A DNA stretch of 34,085 nt from Candidatus Omnitrophota bacterium. GTDB lineage: Bacteria; Omnitrophota; Gorgyraeia; Zapsychrales; Zapsychraceae. Position numbers and translations under genes: made by a program. Where the stretch lies: NCBI GenBank assembly GCA_020429915.1, contig JAGQKV010000002.1:469874-503958 (forward strand), in the 5' to 3' direction. Positions 7,474 through 15,936 of this stretch are shown in pieces. The notes below the pieces were generated by a model, which saw nothing but the letters and a program-made list of their open reading frames with translations, was not told where the DNA came from and made no database searches. Positions within the stretch are counted from its first letter, which is position 1. The number at the start of each line of letters is the position of its first letter.

Positions 7474-8415
7474 ATGATCAGCCTCAAATCACTGCGGGTG
7501 GACTACGAAGATGTCAACGCCGTAAAGGACATCGATCTGGAAATATCGGCGGGCCAGATATACGGACTGGTCGGCCCCAACGGGGCCGGCAAGACGTCCG
7601 CCATCAAGGCCATTGCCGGGATCCTCGAACCAACCTACGGTGAGATCAAGATTGCCGGACACGATCTGGAACTGGAACCGCGTGAGGCCTTGCGCAAACT
7701 CGGTTACATGCCGGACTTTCCTCCGGTTTACGAGAACCTCAAGGTTTGGGAATATCTTGACGTCTTTGCCGCCGCCTATCTCATCCCGGGCGCGCAACGC
7801 GCGGGCAAAGTCAAACATTGGCTCAAAAAGGTCAGCCTCAGCGAGAAGCATGACGCCCTGATAAAAGACCTGTCGCGCGGTATGCGCCAGCGGTTGATCC
7901 TCGCCAAGACCCTGCTTCCCGATCCGCAGGTCCTGATCCTAGACGAACCGGCCAGCGGCCTTGATCCTCTCGCCCGCAAACAAATGCGCGATATTCTCAA
8001 GGAGGCCGCCGCCGAGGGAAAAACCATACTCATTTCCAGCCACATCCTAACCGAACTCAGTGAATTTTGTAACGCCGTCGGGATCATGGAAAAGGGCGAA
8101 CTGCGGGTTTCGGGAAGCATCGAAGAAATCCGGGTCCGTTTGGGATCGCATAAACGCCTGACAGTCCGGCTGGCATCCCCCACGCCTGCCAACGTCGACA
8201 AGGTCTACCATTTTCTCGGCAACTCCAAGCACTGCGCGTCCATGGCCAAGACAGAGAAGCAGGAGATCAACTGCCTGTTTACAGGATCGAAGGAAGACGC
8301 CGCCTGGATTCTCACCCAGCTCACCCTGCAGGAAACGAGCATTTACGACTTTACCTGCGTCGAAGACGACGTGGAAGACATCTTTCTGAAGATCGGCGCC
8401 AAGGAGGTCTCGTGA
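7474..8415 (+). CDS. ABC transporter ATP-binding protein
   Basis: A 313-residue ATPase of the CcmA/NatA-like ABC-2 exporter type. Walker A GPNGAGKT (34-41), the Q-loop region near 78-82, the signature LSRGM (133-137), Walker B VLILDEP (153-159) and switch His in ISSHILTE are all intact. A C-terminal extension of about 100 residues after the core is typical of exporter ATPases. I chose ATG 7474 over ATG 7465 because the latter lies in the -10 box. The stop overlaps the GTG start of the permease, so the pair forms one transporter. Substrate unknown. Divergence from the cytochrome c operon is suggestive only, as CcmA-like homology is shared by many exporters. Confidence 0.93.
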   Translation: MISLKSLRVDYEDVNAVKDIDLEISAGQIYGLVGPNGAGKTSAIKAIAGILEPTYGEIKIAGHDLELEPREALRKLGYMPDFPPVYENLKVWEYLDVFAAAYLIPGAQRAGKVKHWLKKVSLSEKHDALIKDLSRGMRQRLILAKTLLPDPQVLILDEPASGLDPLARKQMRDILKEAAAEGKTILISSHILTELSEFCNAVGIMEKGELRVSGSIEEIRVRLGSHKRLTVRLASPTPANVDKVYHFLGNSKHCASMAKTEKQEINCLFTGSKEDAAWILTQLTLQETSIYDFTCVEDDVEDIFLKIGAKEVS

Positions 8416-9983
8416 ACCTGTTCGACCTGAAGAACAATCCGAATTTCCTGCAATGCTGGCGGGAACGCAACCGGCCCGCCACGGTCGGCTCGGCGGTAAC
8501 ACTGCTGATTATCATCGAAGCGATGATCTTTACCAACGCCTATTTTGATGACCGTCTGGGACTCAAATCCGCGCAGGATGTCACCCCCTGGTTCGTGGAC
8601 AGCATCTCAGCACTGGCTATTTTGCAGGGGATTGTGCTGCTCTTTTTCGGGAGCGTCAGCGCCTATCGCCTCAGTTCACGGGAACGCACCAACCGGACCA
8701 TCGATTTCCACCGCAGTTCGCCCACGCCGCGTACGCATCAAATTCTCGGACTCGTCCTCGGTTCCACTTCGCTCGAATGGTGGATATCCCTGCTGATACT
8801 GACGGTCCAGCTCATCCTGGCCTTGCTCAACAACCTGCCGGTGATCGCCATTCTGCAATTTTATATCCAGCTCGCACTGTGTGCTGCTTTGTACCACGCG
8901 TTGTTCGCCCTAATGGGCATCTCCCGCGATCCGCTGAAAAATAAAGCGGGAGCGCTGATCCTTTTCGTCGGCATCTATTTTTTGGCGCACATCCTTGTTG
9001 CCAACAAGCTCAGCTTTGTCTACCAATGCACCTGGCTGCCGGCGTATGAACAACTCGATTCGGTGCTGAAACCGGAAAACGCGGGACGCGGTTGGCCTCA
9101 CTACGGACAGAACAATCAGGCCGAGCTGAATTACACGTTGTTCGGCGCGGTGTTGCCGGCCTTACCGTTTCAGATGCTGGTGCAAATACCGTTCATGGCC
9201 CTGTTCCTGGCGGGTATCGGCCGCCGCTTCACGAATGTGGAACAACCGGTCCTTTCGAAAAGTCAGTTGCTGACCAGCGCGTTTTACACCTTCACACTGT
9301 TTACGGGGAGCTATGTGTCGCTGCACTTTTTCAGCGACGACAAGCATTTTCGACCGGAAGGCTATATCGTTTCTCTCCTGATCTTGATGATGTTCTTCGC
9401 CATCATCGGGGCGCTTCTGGCCACGCCGAGCCATATCGGTTATCAGCGCGGTCTGCGCCGCGCCCGAAAACTCGGCCTCGGCCACCTGAACTGGGCGCAT
9501 AACAGCAGCAGCAACGCCGTATGGGGCGGGCTTTTTTGCCTGCTGTGCGCGACGGTCCTGGCCATCTATTTTCATCTGTTCAGCACATCCCCCGGCAACG
9601 CAGTGCTCGCTTCCCTGATCCTGCTGGGGCATATCGTATTTTTTGTTTCGTTCGTGGAGTATTTTAATCTCAGCGCCATGCACAGCAAGAAGCCGATTCT
9701 CTTTACCGTGATCGTCATTCTGTGGTTCCTGATCCCGTTGTTCGGAACCATTATCTCCGCCGGCGCCGGTAAGATGCCGACCGCACTGGTGGCTCTTTTT
9801 GCCCCGTCCCCCATCTTCGGGGTCATCGAGACCTTCCTTTATCTCATGGAACAAAAGTCGCGTGAGAAATTCCAGAATCAGCATGTTGCCGTCAGCATCA
9901 CACTGATCATCATCTGGAGCATGGCGGTGAGCGCCGTGCTGCTGGCCACCTATGAACGGCGGCGCCTCAAATCCCTCGGTTAG
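8412..9983 (+). CDS. ABC-2 type transporter permease
   Basis: A 523-residue integral membrane protein with about ten or more hydrophobic segments (for example around residues 23-41, 60-78, 115-135, 145-165, 175-195, and several in the last 200 residues). No large soluble domain is seen. It begins with GTG inside the GTGA overlap with the ATPase, and AAGGAGGT at 8401-8408 is a strong ribosome site, which fixes the start. It is longer than a single ABC-2 permease unit of about 250-400 residues. The stop is separated by one base from the stop of the convergent hemG gene, so no room exists for a separate terminator. Confidence 0.85.
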   Translation: MNLFDLKNNPNFLQCWRERNRPATVGSAVTLLIIIEAMIFTNAYFDDRLGLKSAQDVTPWFVDSISALAILQGIVLLFFGSVSAYRLSSRERTNRTIDFHRSSPTPRTHQILGLVLGSTSLEWWISLLILTVQLILALLNNLPVIAILQFYIQLALCAALYHALFALMGISRDPLKNKAGALILFVGIYFLAHILVANKLSFVYQCTWLPAYEQLDSVLKPENAGRGWPHYGQNNQAELNYTLFGAVLPALPFQMLVQIPFMALFLAGIGRRFTNVEQPVLSKSQLLTSAFYTFTLFTGSYVSLHFFSDDKHFRPEGYIVSLLILMMFFAIIGALLATPSHIGYQRGLRRARKLGLGHLNWAHNSSSNAVWGGLFCLLCATVLAIYFHLFSTSPGNAVLASLILLGHIVFFVSFVEYFNLSAMHSKKPILFTVIVILWFLIPLFGTIISAGAGKMPTALVALFAPSPIFGVIETFLYLMEQKSREKFQNQHVAVSITLIIIWSMAVSAVLLATYERRRLKSLG

Positions 9984-9984
9984 T

Positions 9985-11352
9985 CTAGTTGAGTATCCAC
10001 TGGGAGTCGGCGACTGTCTGATGCGCGCTGCGCAGGCAATCATTGACGCAAACGCCGTTCCAGTAATTGGCGGTGATATGGAAGTTGGGGTGCTGGACCA
10101 AACCTTCCGCGATTTGCGGCCGGATCCGATGGCGGTAAAGATCATATTGCGGAATAGCGTTGCTCCAGGCCTGGAAAAAGATGTGAAAGGGTTCGCCCTT
10201 GAATCCGAGGACCTGGATGACCTCTTTGCGGGCGGCGGCAATCAACTCTTCCTTGGAGTATTTCAAAATTTGCAGATTATGCATCCCGCCGATCATGATC
10301 CGCAGCAGACACTGTCGGGTGGCCGCGCGGTTTTCAAATATCTGATCCTCAAATAATACACCCATAACCGGACTTTTTTCGGCGGACGGTTTCAAATACC
10401 CGAAGCCTGCCGGCAGGTTGACGAATTCCTCCTTCGCGCAAACCAATCCGACCAAGGCCACCGGGGCATATTGAATCTGGTCCAAAAGGTCGGAAATCCG
10501 CGTGTCCATGGCCCGCAACATATCGGAAGCCGCGTAAGCCGGAACGGTCAGGAATACCTGATCGGCGGTGTAGAGCTGTTCATCGGTCCTGATCAGGTAC
10601 TGGCCGTTGGCCTCTTTGCGGATATCATCGACGTCCTGATTCAGACGTATATGGGCCTGATACTTTTGATACAGGGCGTGAATAATCGACCCCATCCCTT
10701 CACTCAGGGAGTACAGACTCTTGCCGCCACCGCCTTTTTTGCGCGCGGCCATCAGCCCCTTCAGCAGTGAGCCGTGTTCCGCCTCCAACTCCGCCAAGGT
10801 GGGAAAGGCGTCCCGCAGGACGATCTCCCGGGCATCACCCGCATAAATTCCGCTGATCATCGGATCGGCCAGCATCTTTGCCCAGCCCGGGCTCAGACGC
10901 CGACTGACAAACTCGTGTACCGTTTCGTTTTCGCGGCCTTTGGATTTTACAAACGATTCTTTCAGGAGGGCCAGTTTATCAGCCGCCGACAACAGCGGAA
11001 ATGACAGCAATCCTAAGGGATTGGCCGGCAGCGGATAGAGCTTGTTCTTGACGCACAGGAAACGCACTTTGTTGTCGGGAAACGCCTCGATCAGTTGGTC
11101 TTTGAGACCGAGCTCTTCGATAAGCTGAAAGGTCAGCGGTTGGGTGTTGAGAAAACCGTTCGACCCCGTTTCAAAGCGTGCGTCGGAAATCATCTCGGTC
11201 CCGATAACCCCGCCGGGGACGGACCGTTTTTCCAGCAGGACAATTTCGACCTCGGGACATTTCTGGTACCGCAATTTAAGATAGTGCAGCGCGGCCAGCC
11301 CGCTGATGCCTCCGCCGATCACAAAGATACGTTTGCGAATTGATTCGTTCAC
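9985..11352 (-). CDS. hemG: FAD-dependent protoporphyrinogen/coproporphyrinogen oxidase (HemG/HemY type)
   Basis: A 455-residue flavoprotein with an N-terminal FAD-binding motif (IGGGISGLAAL, about residues 12-22), GSNGFLNTQP and DPMISGIYAGD, all typical of the monoamine-oxidase-like protoporphyrinogen oxidase family also called HemY or CgoX. It removes six electrons from the porphyrinogen, normally with oxygen as acceptor. The start codon is GTG, overlapping the hemE stop as GTGA. It is the last gene of the sdh-heme operon. No ferrochelatase is in the window, so whether the heme route runs through protoporphyrin or coproporphyrin cannot be decided here. Confidence 0.9.
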   Translation of the reverse strand: MNESIRKRIFVIGGGISGLAALHYLKLRYQKCPEVEIVLLEKRSVPGGVIGTEMISDARFETGSNGFLNTQPLTFQLIEELGLKDQLIEAFPDNKVRFLCVKNKLYPLPANPLGLLSFPLLSAADKLALLKESFVKSKGRENETVHEFVSRRLSPGWAKMLADPMISGIYAGDAREIVLRDAFPTLAELEAEHGSLLKGLMAARKKGGGGKSLYSLSEGMGSIIHALYQKYQAHIRLNQDVDDIRKEANGQYLIRTDEQLYTADQVFLTVPAYAASDMLRAMDTRISDLLDQIQYAPVALVGLVCAKEEFVNLPAGFGYLKPSAEKSPVMGVLFEDQIFENRAATRQCLLRIMIGGMHNLQILKYSKEELIAAARKEVIQVLGFKGEPFHIFFQAWSNAIPQYDLYRHRIRPQIAEGLVQHPNFHITANYWNGVCVNDCLRSAHQTVADSQWILN

Positions 11353-12365
11353 GCCGGACTCCAGGGAAATTCATGGACGAGATCCACGATCCGTTTGAGT
11401 TGATCCGGATCCACGTCCGGAAAGATCCCGTGGCTCAGATTAAAAATATAGCGGGAATAGCGCTGGCCGCCCATCAGCACATCATTGACCTCGCGCCGCA
11501 GCACCTCGGGCTCCGCGTACAATAGTCCGTTGTACAGGTTTCCCTGGACTCCCTTCTCGCTGTGCAGCAGGACATGATCGTGACCGAGCACGACACTGTG
11601 ATCCACGGATATAAAATCGGCGCTGACCCGTTGAACGAGAGGCAACAAATGATGCGTGTTCTTTATGTAGTAAATCGTCGGCAGCTCCAGGGCGGCAAAT
11701 ATTTTTTGCACATACGGATAAACGAAGCGGGCATAGTCGAGCGGGCGCAGGATGCCGGCCCAGGTGTCGAACAGCTGAAACACCTGCGCGCCCGCCGCAA
11801 ATTGCAGCTGGGCATACCGGATCGTATTCTGGGTCAGGCGCTCCATGAGCTGGTGAAACTGCTGTTCGCGGCGGAACATATACTGCAACGTCTTGGTATG
11901 ATTGATCACTGACTTCCCCTCGATCAAATAGGTCGCTACGGTAAAAGGCGACCCGGCAAAACCGATTAACGGCACACGCGCGGGAAGCCTCTCCCGGACC
12001 AGGCGGATGATTTCCGTAATGTGGGGAATGTCGTCAAAGTCCCGGACGGTGCCGGCTTCGAGATCGGCACTGATCAGCGGGCCCTTGGTATTATCGAAGG
12101 TGATCTCAAAGCCCATGGCCTGGGGCAATGTCAGAATATCGGCAAACAGGATGGCGGCATCCACCCCCAAAATGTCGATCGGCTGGCAGGTGATCTCGGC
12201 CGCCAGCTCCGGCGTACGGAACATCTCATTGAGCGAATACTTTTCCTTGATCGCCCGGTATTGCGGCAGGTAGCGCCCGGCCTGTCGCATAAACCACACC
12301 GGAACCGTACGGTTTTCCCCGGAGAAGGCCTGCAACAACAATGGCTTGTCTGCGACTTGATTCAT
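11349..12365 (-). CDS. hemE: Uroporphyrinogen III decarboxylase
   Basis: A 338-residue HemE, which converts uroporphyrinogen III to coproporphyrinogen III in the cytoplasm. The N-terminal signature PVWFMRQAGRYLPQYR contains the catalytic arginine, and GFAGSPFTVATYLIEG and FDTWAG with its conserved Asp are in place. I chose ATG at 12365, which gives the usual family length and puts the first motif about 22 residues in; an in-frame TTG at 12407 would overlap the upstream PilZ gene and add an atypical basic leader. Neither start has a clear Shine-Dalgarno site, so translation may rely on coupling to pilZ, whose stop is 31 nt upstream. Confidence 0.94.
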   Translation of the reverse strand: MNQVADKPLLLQAFSGENRTVPVWFMRQAGRYLPQYRAIKEKYSLNEMFRTPELAAEITCQPIDILGVDAAILFADILTLPQAMGFEITFDNTKGPLISADLEAGTVRDFDDIPHITEIIRLVRERLPARVPLIGFAGSPFTVATYLIEGKSVINHTKTLQYMFRREQQFHQLMERLTQNTIRYAQLQFAAGAQVFQLFDTWAGILRPLDYARFVYPYVQKIFAALELPTIYYIKNTHHLLPLVQRVSADFISVDHSVVLGHDHVLLHSEKGVQGNLYNGLLYAEPEVLRREVNDVLMGGQRYSRYIFNLSHGIFPDVDPDQLKRIVDLVHEFPWSPA

Positions 12366-12396
12366 AAGATTATTGAGAAGTGATTTAAGCTCTGAT

Positions 12397-12753
12397 TTAC
12401 GACGCAACCGGTGTTTGGGACTTGACCAGCTTGGTATAAAAATCCAGAAATCTTTCCAAGTCTTGGCCGCCGGTCTCGGTCAGCCTGACGCCGATGAGGA
12501 AACGGCCCACGTCACCGACCGCCTTGCACCACACCGACTCCACGTGCATCGTGGCCGGGACACCCGCGTGGAGATCAACGCACAAAAGGATTTCCCGTCC
12601 GGGCTTGACCGGTTCGTGGGTAAAGAAGCCGAAGCCTCCCGCGGAGATGTTGACGACGGTCGCCTCCATGGTGTGCGGGAATTCACCGGAGATACCGAAT
12701 GAGGCCTCCATTTCGATAGCGAGGCGCGGATTGATGCGGCGATCGATACTCAT
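12397..12753 (-). CDS. Stand-alone PilZ domain protein inside the heme operon
   Basis: A 118-residue protein consisting of one PilZ domain. Both parts of the cyclic di-GMP binding signature are present: RxxxR as R6-INP-R10 and (D/N)xSxxG as N35-I-S37-A-G-G40. No output domain is attached, so any signal must be passed by contact with another protein. Its ATG shares a base with the hemN stop (TAATG), and hemE follows after 31 nt, so it is firmly within the heme biosynthetic operon. Whether it controls heme enzymes, acts on something else, or simply hitchhikes on the transcript is unknown. Confidence 0.88.
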   Translation of the reverse strand: MSIDRRINPRLAIEMEASFGISGEFPHTMEATVVNISAGGFGFFTHEPVKPGREILLCVDLHAGVPATMHVESVWCKAVGDVGRFLIGVRLTETGGQDLERFLDFYTKLVKSQTPVAS

Positions 12754-14129
12754 TACACGGTCCTTGAAAAGCGGGCCGCCACCTTCCGCTGTTGCAGATA
12801 GTGGTCAAAACCCATACAAATATTGCGGATAAACAGTTTGCCCAACTCGGTAACCTTTATAACATGATTGTTCGATTCTAGCAATCCTTCCTCTTGGCAT
12901 TTCAACAGATGCCCCTGCTCCGCGGCATAATAGTCGTCGAACGCGTGACCGAAGCGTTCGCGAAATTGACTTTTATCCAGCCGGAAATGGCACATCAGGC
13001 CGCTGATGGTGTACTGGCGGATCCGGTCGTCCTCATTAAGCACCATCCCGCGCTCCACGGGCAATCGCCCCTCATCCAAGGCCGCGAAATATTTGCCGAT
13101 GATCTTTTCGTTCTGGATGAATGTGTTTTCCAGAAATCCGATGGAGGTCAAACCCAATCCGATATATTCGTCCGCCGGCTTGACGGTGTAACCCATGAAG
13201 TTGCGATAAAGCCTGTCCTGCAGAAACGCCTTCGCCAATTCGTCCTCTTTGAGAGCGAAGTGGTCCATAGCGATCGCCAGATAACCGTTGAGCGTAAACC
13301 GTTCGCGGGCTTTTAGAAAAATATCGATCTTGTGTTCGCTGTCCGGAAGGTTTTGCTGGTCGATTTTATTCTGATGCTTTTTAAGCCACGGGACGTACGC
13401 GAAGCTGTACAGGGCGACCCGGTCGGGACGCATCGCGATCACATCGTGCACGGTATCTTCGAAACTGCGCACGGTCTGGTAGGGCAGCCCGTAAATCAAA
13501 TCAAAATTGACCGAACCGAAACCGAGGGCCCGGCAAAAATCGTAGTACTCGCGGACCACATAATATGATTGGATCCGATTGACCGCCTTTTGCACGCGGA
13601 GGTCGAAATCCTGGACCCCCATCGAGATCCGGTTAAATCCGAGACTTTTGAGAGTGCGGATCTTGCTTTTGTCGATGGTGCGCGGATCGATTTCGATGGC
13701 AACTTCCCCGTCGTAATCGATGTCGAAGGCGTCATGCACCTTGTTGAACAAACGTTCGATCTGCGATTCATTCAGGAACGTCGGCGTCCCGCCGCCCCAG
13801 TGAAACTGCCGAATCCTTTTCCGGGAACCGATTTGCTCACGGACAAGGTCCAGCTCTTTAAATAGGTACCGCAGATACTCTTCACCGTACTTGTCTTCAT
13901 GCCGGCGGATAATCACATTGCAGGCGCAATAACTGCACATCGATTCGCAAAACGGGATATGGATGTACAGCGACAGGGTCTTGTCGGACTTGCCGAAGGC
14001 CGTCAGCTTCTCGCGGTATACGTCGGCTCCCACATCCTCGGTCCAGACCGGAGCGGTGGGATAGCTGGTATAGCGCGGGCCCGGCACGTCAAATTTAAGC
14101 ACGGTTTCTTTGTCGATTGTCGGCAACAT
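12753..14129 (-). CDS. hemN: Oxygen-independent coproporphyrinogen III dehydrogenase HemN
   Basis: A 458-residue radical SAM enzyme that oxidatively decarboxylates coproporphyrinogen III to protoporphyrinogen IX. The N-terminal PRYTSYPTAPVW is specific to true HemN, as is the cluster motif Cys61-x3-Cys65-x2-Cys68-x-Cys70, in which the fourth Cys separates HemN from heme chaperone HemW. FHWGGGTPTFL and EIDPRTID are the glycine-rich and SAM-binding stretches. Length matches E. coli HemN (457). No ribosome site is visible before the ATG, and TATAGT sits one base upstream of it; whether this has meaning is unclear. Upstream lies the YHYH gene, 38 nt away. Confidence 0.96.
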   Translation of the reverse strand: MLPTIDKETVLKFDVPGPRYTSYPTAPVWTEDVGADVYREKLTAFGKSDKTLSLYIHIPFCESMCSYCACNVIIRRHEDKYGEEYLRYLFKELDLVREQIGSRKRIRQFHWGGGTPTFLNESQIERLFNKVHDAFDIDYDGEVAIEIDPRTIDKSKIRTLKSLGFNRISMGVQDFDLRVQKAVNRIQSYYVVREYYDFCRALGFGSVNFDLIYGLPYQTVRSFEDTVHDVIAMRPDRVALYSFAYVPWLKKHQNKIDQQNLPDSEHKIDIFLKARERFTLNGYLAIAMDHFALKEDELAKAFLQDRLYRNFMGYTVKPADEYIGLGLTSIGFLENTFIQNEKIIGKYFAALDEGRLPVERGMVLNEDDRIRQYTISGLMCHFRLDKSQFRERFGHAFDDYYAAEQGHLLKCQEEGLLESNNHVIKVTELGKLFIRNICMGFDHYLQQRKVAARFSRTV

Positions 14130-14167
14130 AACTATAGGGTGGTCAAATCTTGAATATTATTGCTGGC

Positions 14168-15220
14168 CTAACGCCTGACCGGCCCCTGGCGGTGACCCGC
14201 GGGGACACAGGCCGTCTCATTTCCGAGGGCGCGGCAAGTTCCGGATATTGTACCATGAGGAGCCCGAAAGGAACAATTCTCGCCGTCCCGGCGGTTCCGG
14301 CAGGCGGCCACCGCCTCCGCAGGCGGACCGCGGCGACCCGGCGTGCCGGACATACCGCTGCCTCGTGGCGGACCGGATTTTCGAAAACTCTCGTCGGGAG
14401 TCCCTTTGAGACACCGGGGAATATAGGGAAATTCTCTGGTAAGGACGTAATAATAGGTGCCTTCGGGATAGCCCGGGGCCTGACTGAATCGGCCGTTGCA
14501 CTCATCCAAATCTCCCGCCTCCGGAACATACTCATAATCCTGATCAAAGGTACCGTCGTATTCCCCGCCCGGCCCCGAAGATCGGCGCCCTTCCCGCAAG
14601 CGATAGGATGAATGCAGTTCCGCAATTCCTGCCGCCGGGTCATCCGGTTCTCGGTAGCCGCGCAGCGCGAAGACCGGAAAACCGTCCGCCGCGTAACCGA
14701 TCAGACGGGAATGCCCGTCGGGTGTATAGCCCATCAATGCCGCCGGTAAGCCGTGATAGTGGTATGCTCCGTCGGGCTGAACGTGCGCGTTTTGGTCGTC
14801 AAGACCGAGATCGATCCGTCCCGATAGGGCTTCGTAATTCCAGCCGCTGGCAGGATCATTCCGGTAGAATTCGGCGGTTCCCGGATCGAAGGGGATTCCG
14901 TTGCGCCCGACGCCGAAGAGTGTCCGGTTGGTCAGCGGTATGATCTGCGGGGCAGGGACAGGTTTAGCCGGAATCCGAAAACGGTACGCTTTTGCTGAAA
15001 TCCGATTGGGGTTTCCCGGATTGGGAAACGTACCGGTGGCATGATCGGGCAGGCCGTCGCTACGGATATAACGGTATTGCGTATCTTTCGTAATAGTGAC
15101 GGCCGTAGCCGCCGGGGTGGTCGAAATCAGGACCGACGCGCTGACGATAACCGTCTTCAGCAGCCAACGGGTCGCCTTGGACCTCAGGAGGGATCTTTCT
15201 TGGAGAAGATCTTGCGCCAT
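14168..15220 (-). CDS. Secreted YHYH-domain protein
   Basis: A 350-residue exported protein. A signal peptide occupies about residues 17-40 (TRWLLKTVIVSASVLISTTPAATA) after a polar leader. The body carries GAYHYHG, the motif that names the YHYH domain family (function unknown), with RIDLGLDDQNAHVQPDG before it and YAADGFPVFALRGY after it. The C-terminal 50 residues hold a four-Cys pattern (ACRNR, ENCSF, GTCRA, TACVP) that looks like a small disulfide-bonded module. The start at 15220 overlaps sdhB by 37 nt and lacks a clear ribosome site; no better in-frame start is seen. Lying between sdhB and hemN, it may be co-transcribed with both. Similar proteins are often near secreted copper or redox proteins, but that is weak evidence here. 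Confidence 0.82.
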   Translation of the reverse strand: MAQDLLQERSLLRSKATRWLLKTVIVSASVLISTTPAATAVTITKDTQYRYIRSDGLPDHATGTFPNPGNPNRISAKAYRFRIPAKPVPAPQIIPLTNRTLFGVGRNGIPFDPGTAEFYRNDPASGWNYEALSGRIDLGLDDQNAHVQPDGAYHYHGLPAALMGYTPDGHSRLIGYAADGFPVFALRGYREPDDPAAGIAELHSSYRLREGRRSSGPGGEYDGTFDQDYEYVPEAGDLDECNGRFSQAPGYPEGTYYYVLTREFPYIPRCLKGTPDESFRKSGPPRGSGMSGTPGRRGPPAEAVAACRNRRDGENCSFRAPHGTISGTCRALGNETACVPAGHRQGPVRR

Positions 15221-15936
15221 AACGCCAGGATAGGATCATAGTAGCGGGACACGACGCGCTCTTTTAAGGGTATGATCCCGTTATCCGTAATCTGGATGTG
15301 TTCCGGGCAGACCTGGGTGCAGCATTTGGTGATGTTACACATGCCGGTGCCGTATTCCTCCTTGATCTTGGGAATGCGGTCCTCCGTATCCAAAGGATGC
15401 ATTTCCAGCGAGGCCAGGCGGATCATGAAACGCGGACCGACAAACTTGTCTTTTTTGTCGTGATCGCGCAGGACATGACAGACATTTTGACAGAGGTAGC
15501 ACTCGATACACTTGCGGAATTCCTGGACCCGTTCGACGTCCCGCTGGTACATGACATGGTTGCCGTCCTTGTTTTTCTTACCGGGCTTGAACGGCGCGAT
15601 ACGCTTATTCTGCTCGTAATTCCAGGAGACGTCGGTCACCAAATCTTTGATCAGCGGAAAGGTCTTGATCGGCTGGACGGTAATAACTTCATCCTCTGCG
15701 AAGGTATTCATGCGGGTCATACAACTCAAGCGGGGCTTCCCGTTGATTTCCATGCTGCATGAACCGCATTTGCCGGCCTTGCAGTTCCAGCGGCAGGCCA
15801 GGTCAGTGGCATGTAGGGCCTGGATGCGGTGAATACAATCGAGTACCACCATCCCCTGATCGACGTCGATCGTATATTCCTCAAATCGCCCGCCGTCCGC
15901 GTCTCCCCGCCACACCCGGAACATCCGCTTAGCCAT
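15184..15936 (-). CDS. sdhB: Succinate dehydrogenase/fumarate reductase iron-sulfur subunit
   Basis: A 250-residue subunit carrying three clusters between the flavin and the membrane. The [2Fe-2S] site is Cys52, Cys57, Cys60 and Cys72 in the motif CKAGKCGSC. The second domain reads C143-IE-C146-YL-C149-QNV-C153 and later C200, C206 and C210, spaced as in E. coli SdhB, so Cys143/146/149/210 should hold [4Fe-4S] and Cys153/200/206 [3Fe-4S]. I chose ATG 15936, which overlaps the sdhA stop by 8 nt and has GGAGGCGCAGA just upstream, rather than an upstream in-frame ATG that adds a basic leader. The stretch DHDKKDKF in the second domain is unlike proteobacterial SdhB but common in the actinobacterial Sdh1-like branch. 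Confidence 0.95.
   Translation of the reverse strand: MAKRMFRVWRGDADGGRFEEYTIDVDQGMVVLDCIHRIQALHATDLACRWNCKAGKCGSCSMEINGKPRLSCMTRMNTFAEDEVITVQPIKTFPLIKDLVTDVSWNYEQNKRIAPFKPGKKNKDGNHVMYQRDVERVQEFRKCIECYLCQNVCHVLRDHDKKDKFVGPRFMIRLASLEMHPLDTEDRIPKIKEEYGTGMCNITKCCTQVCPEHIQITDNGIIPLKERVVSRYYDPILALWRKIFSKKDPS

Noticed and set aside
9162-10241. Minus-strand open frame of 359 codons spanning the permease end and hemG.
   Set aside because: It crosses two well-supported genes, is rich in basic and polar residues and has no recognisable domain.
14300-14327. Overlapping GC-rich inverted repeats (AGGCGG-CCA-CCGCCT and CCGCCT-CCGC-AGGCGG) resembling a REP-type element.
   Set aside because: They lie in the YHYH reading frame and encode the PPAEAVAAC stretch before a conserved Cys module, so codon use of a GC-rich coding region explains them; no second copy was noticed.
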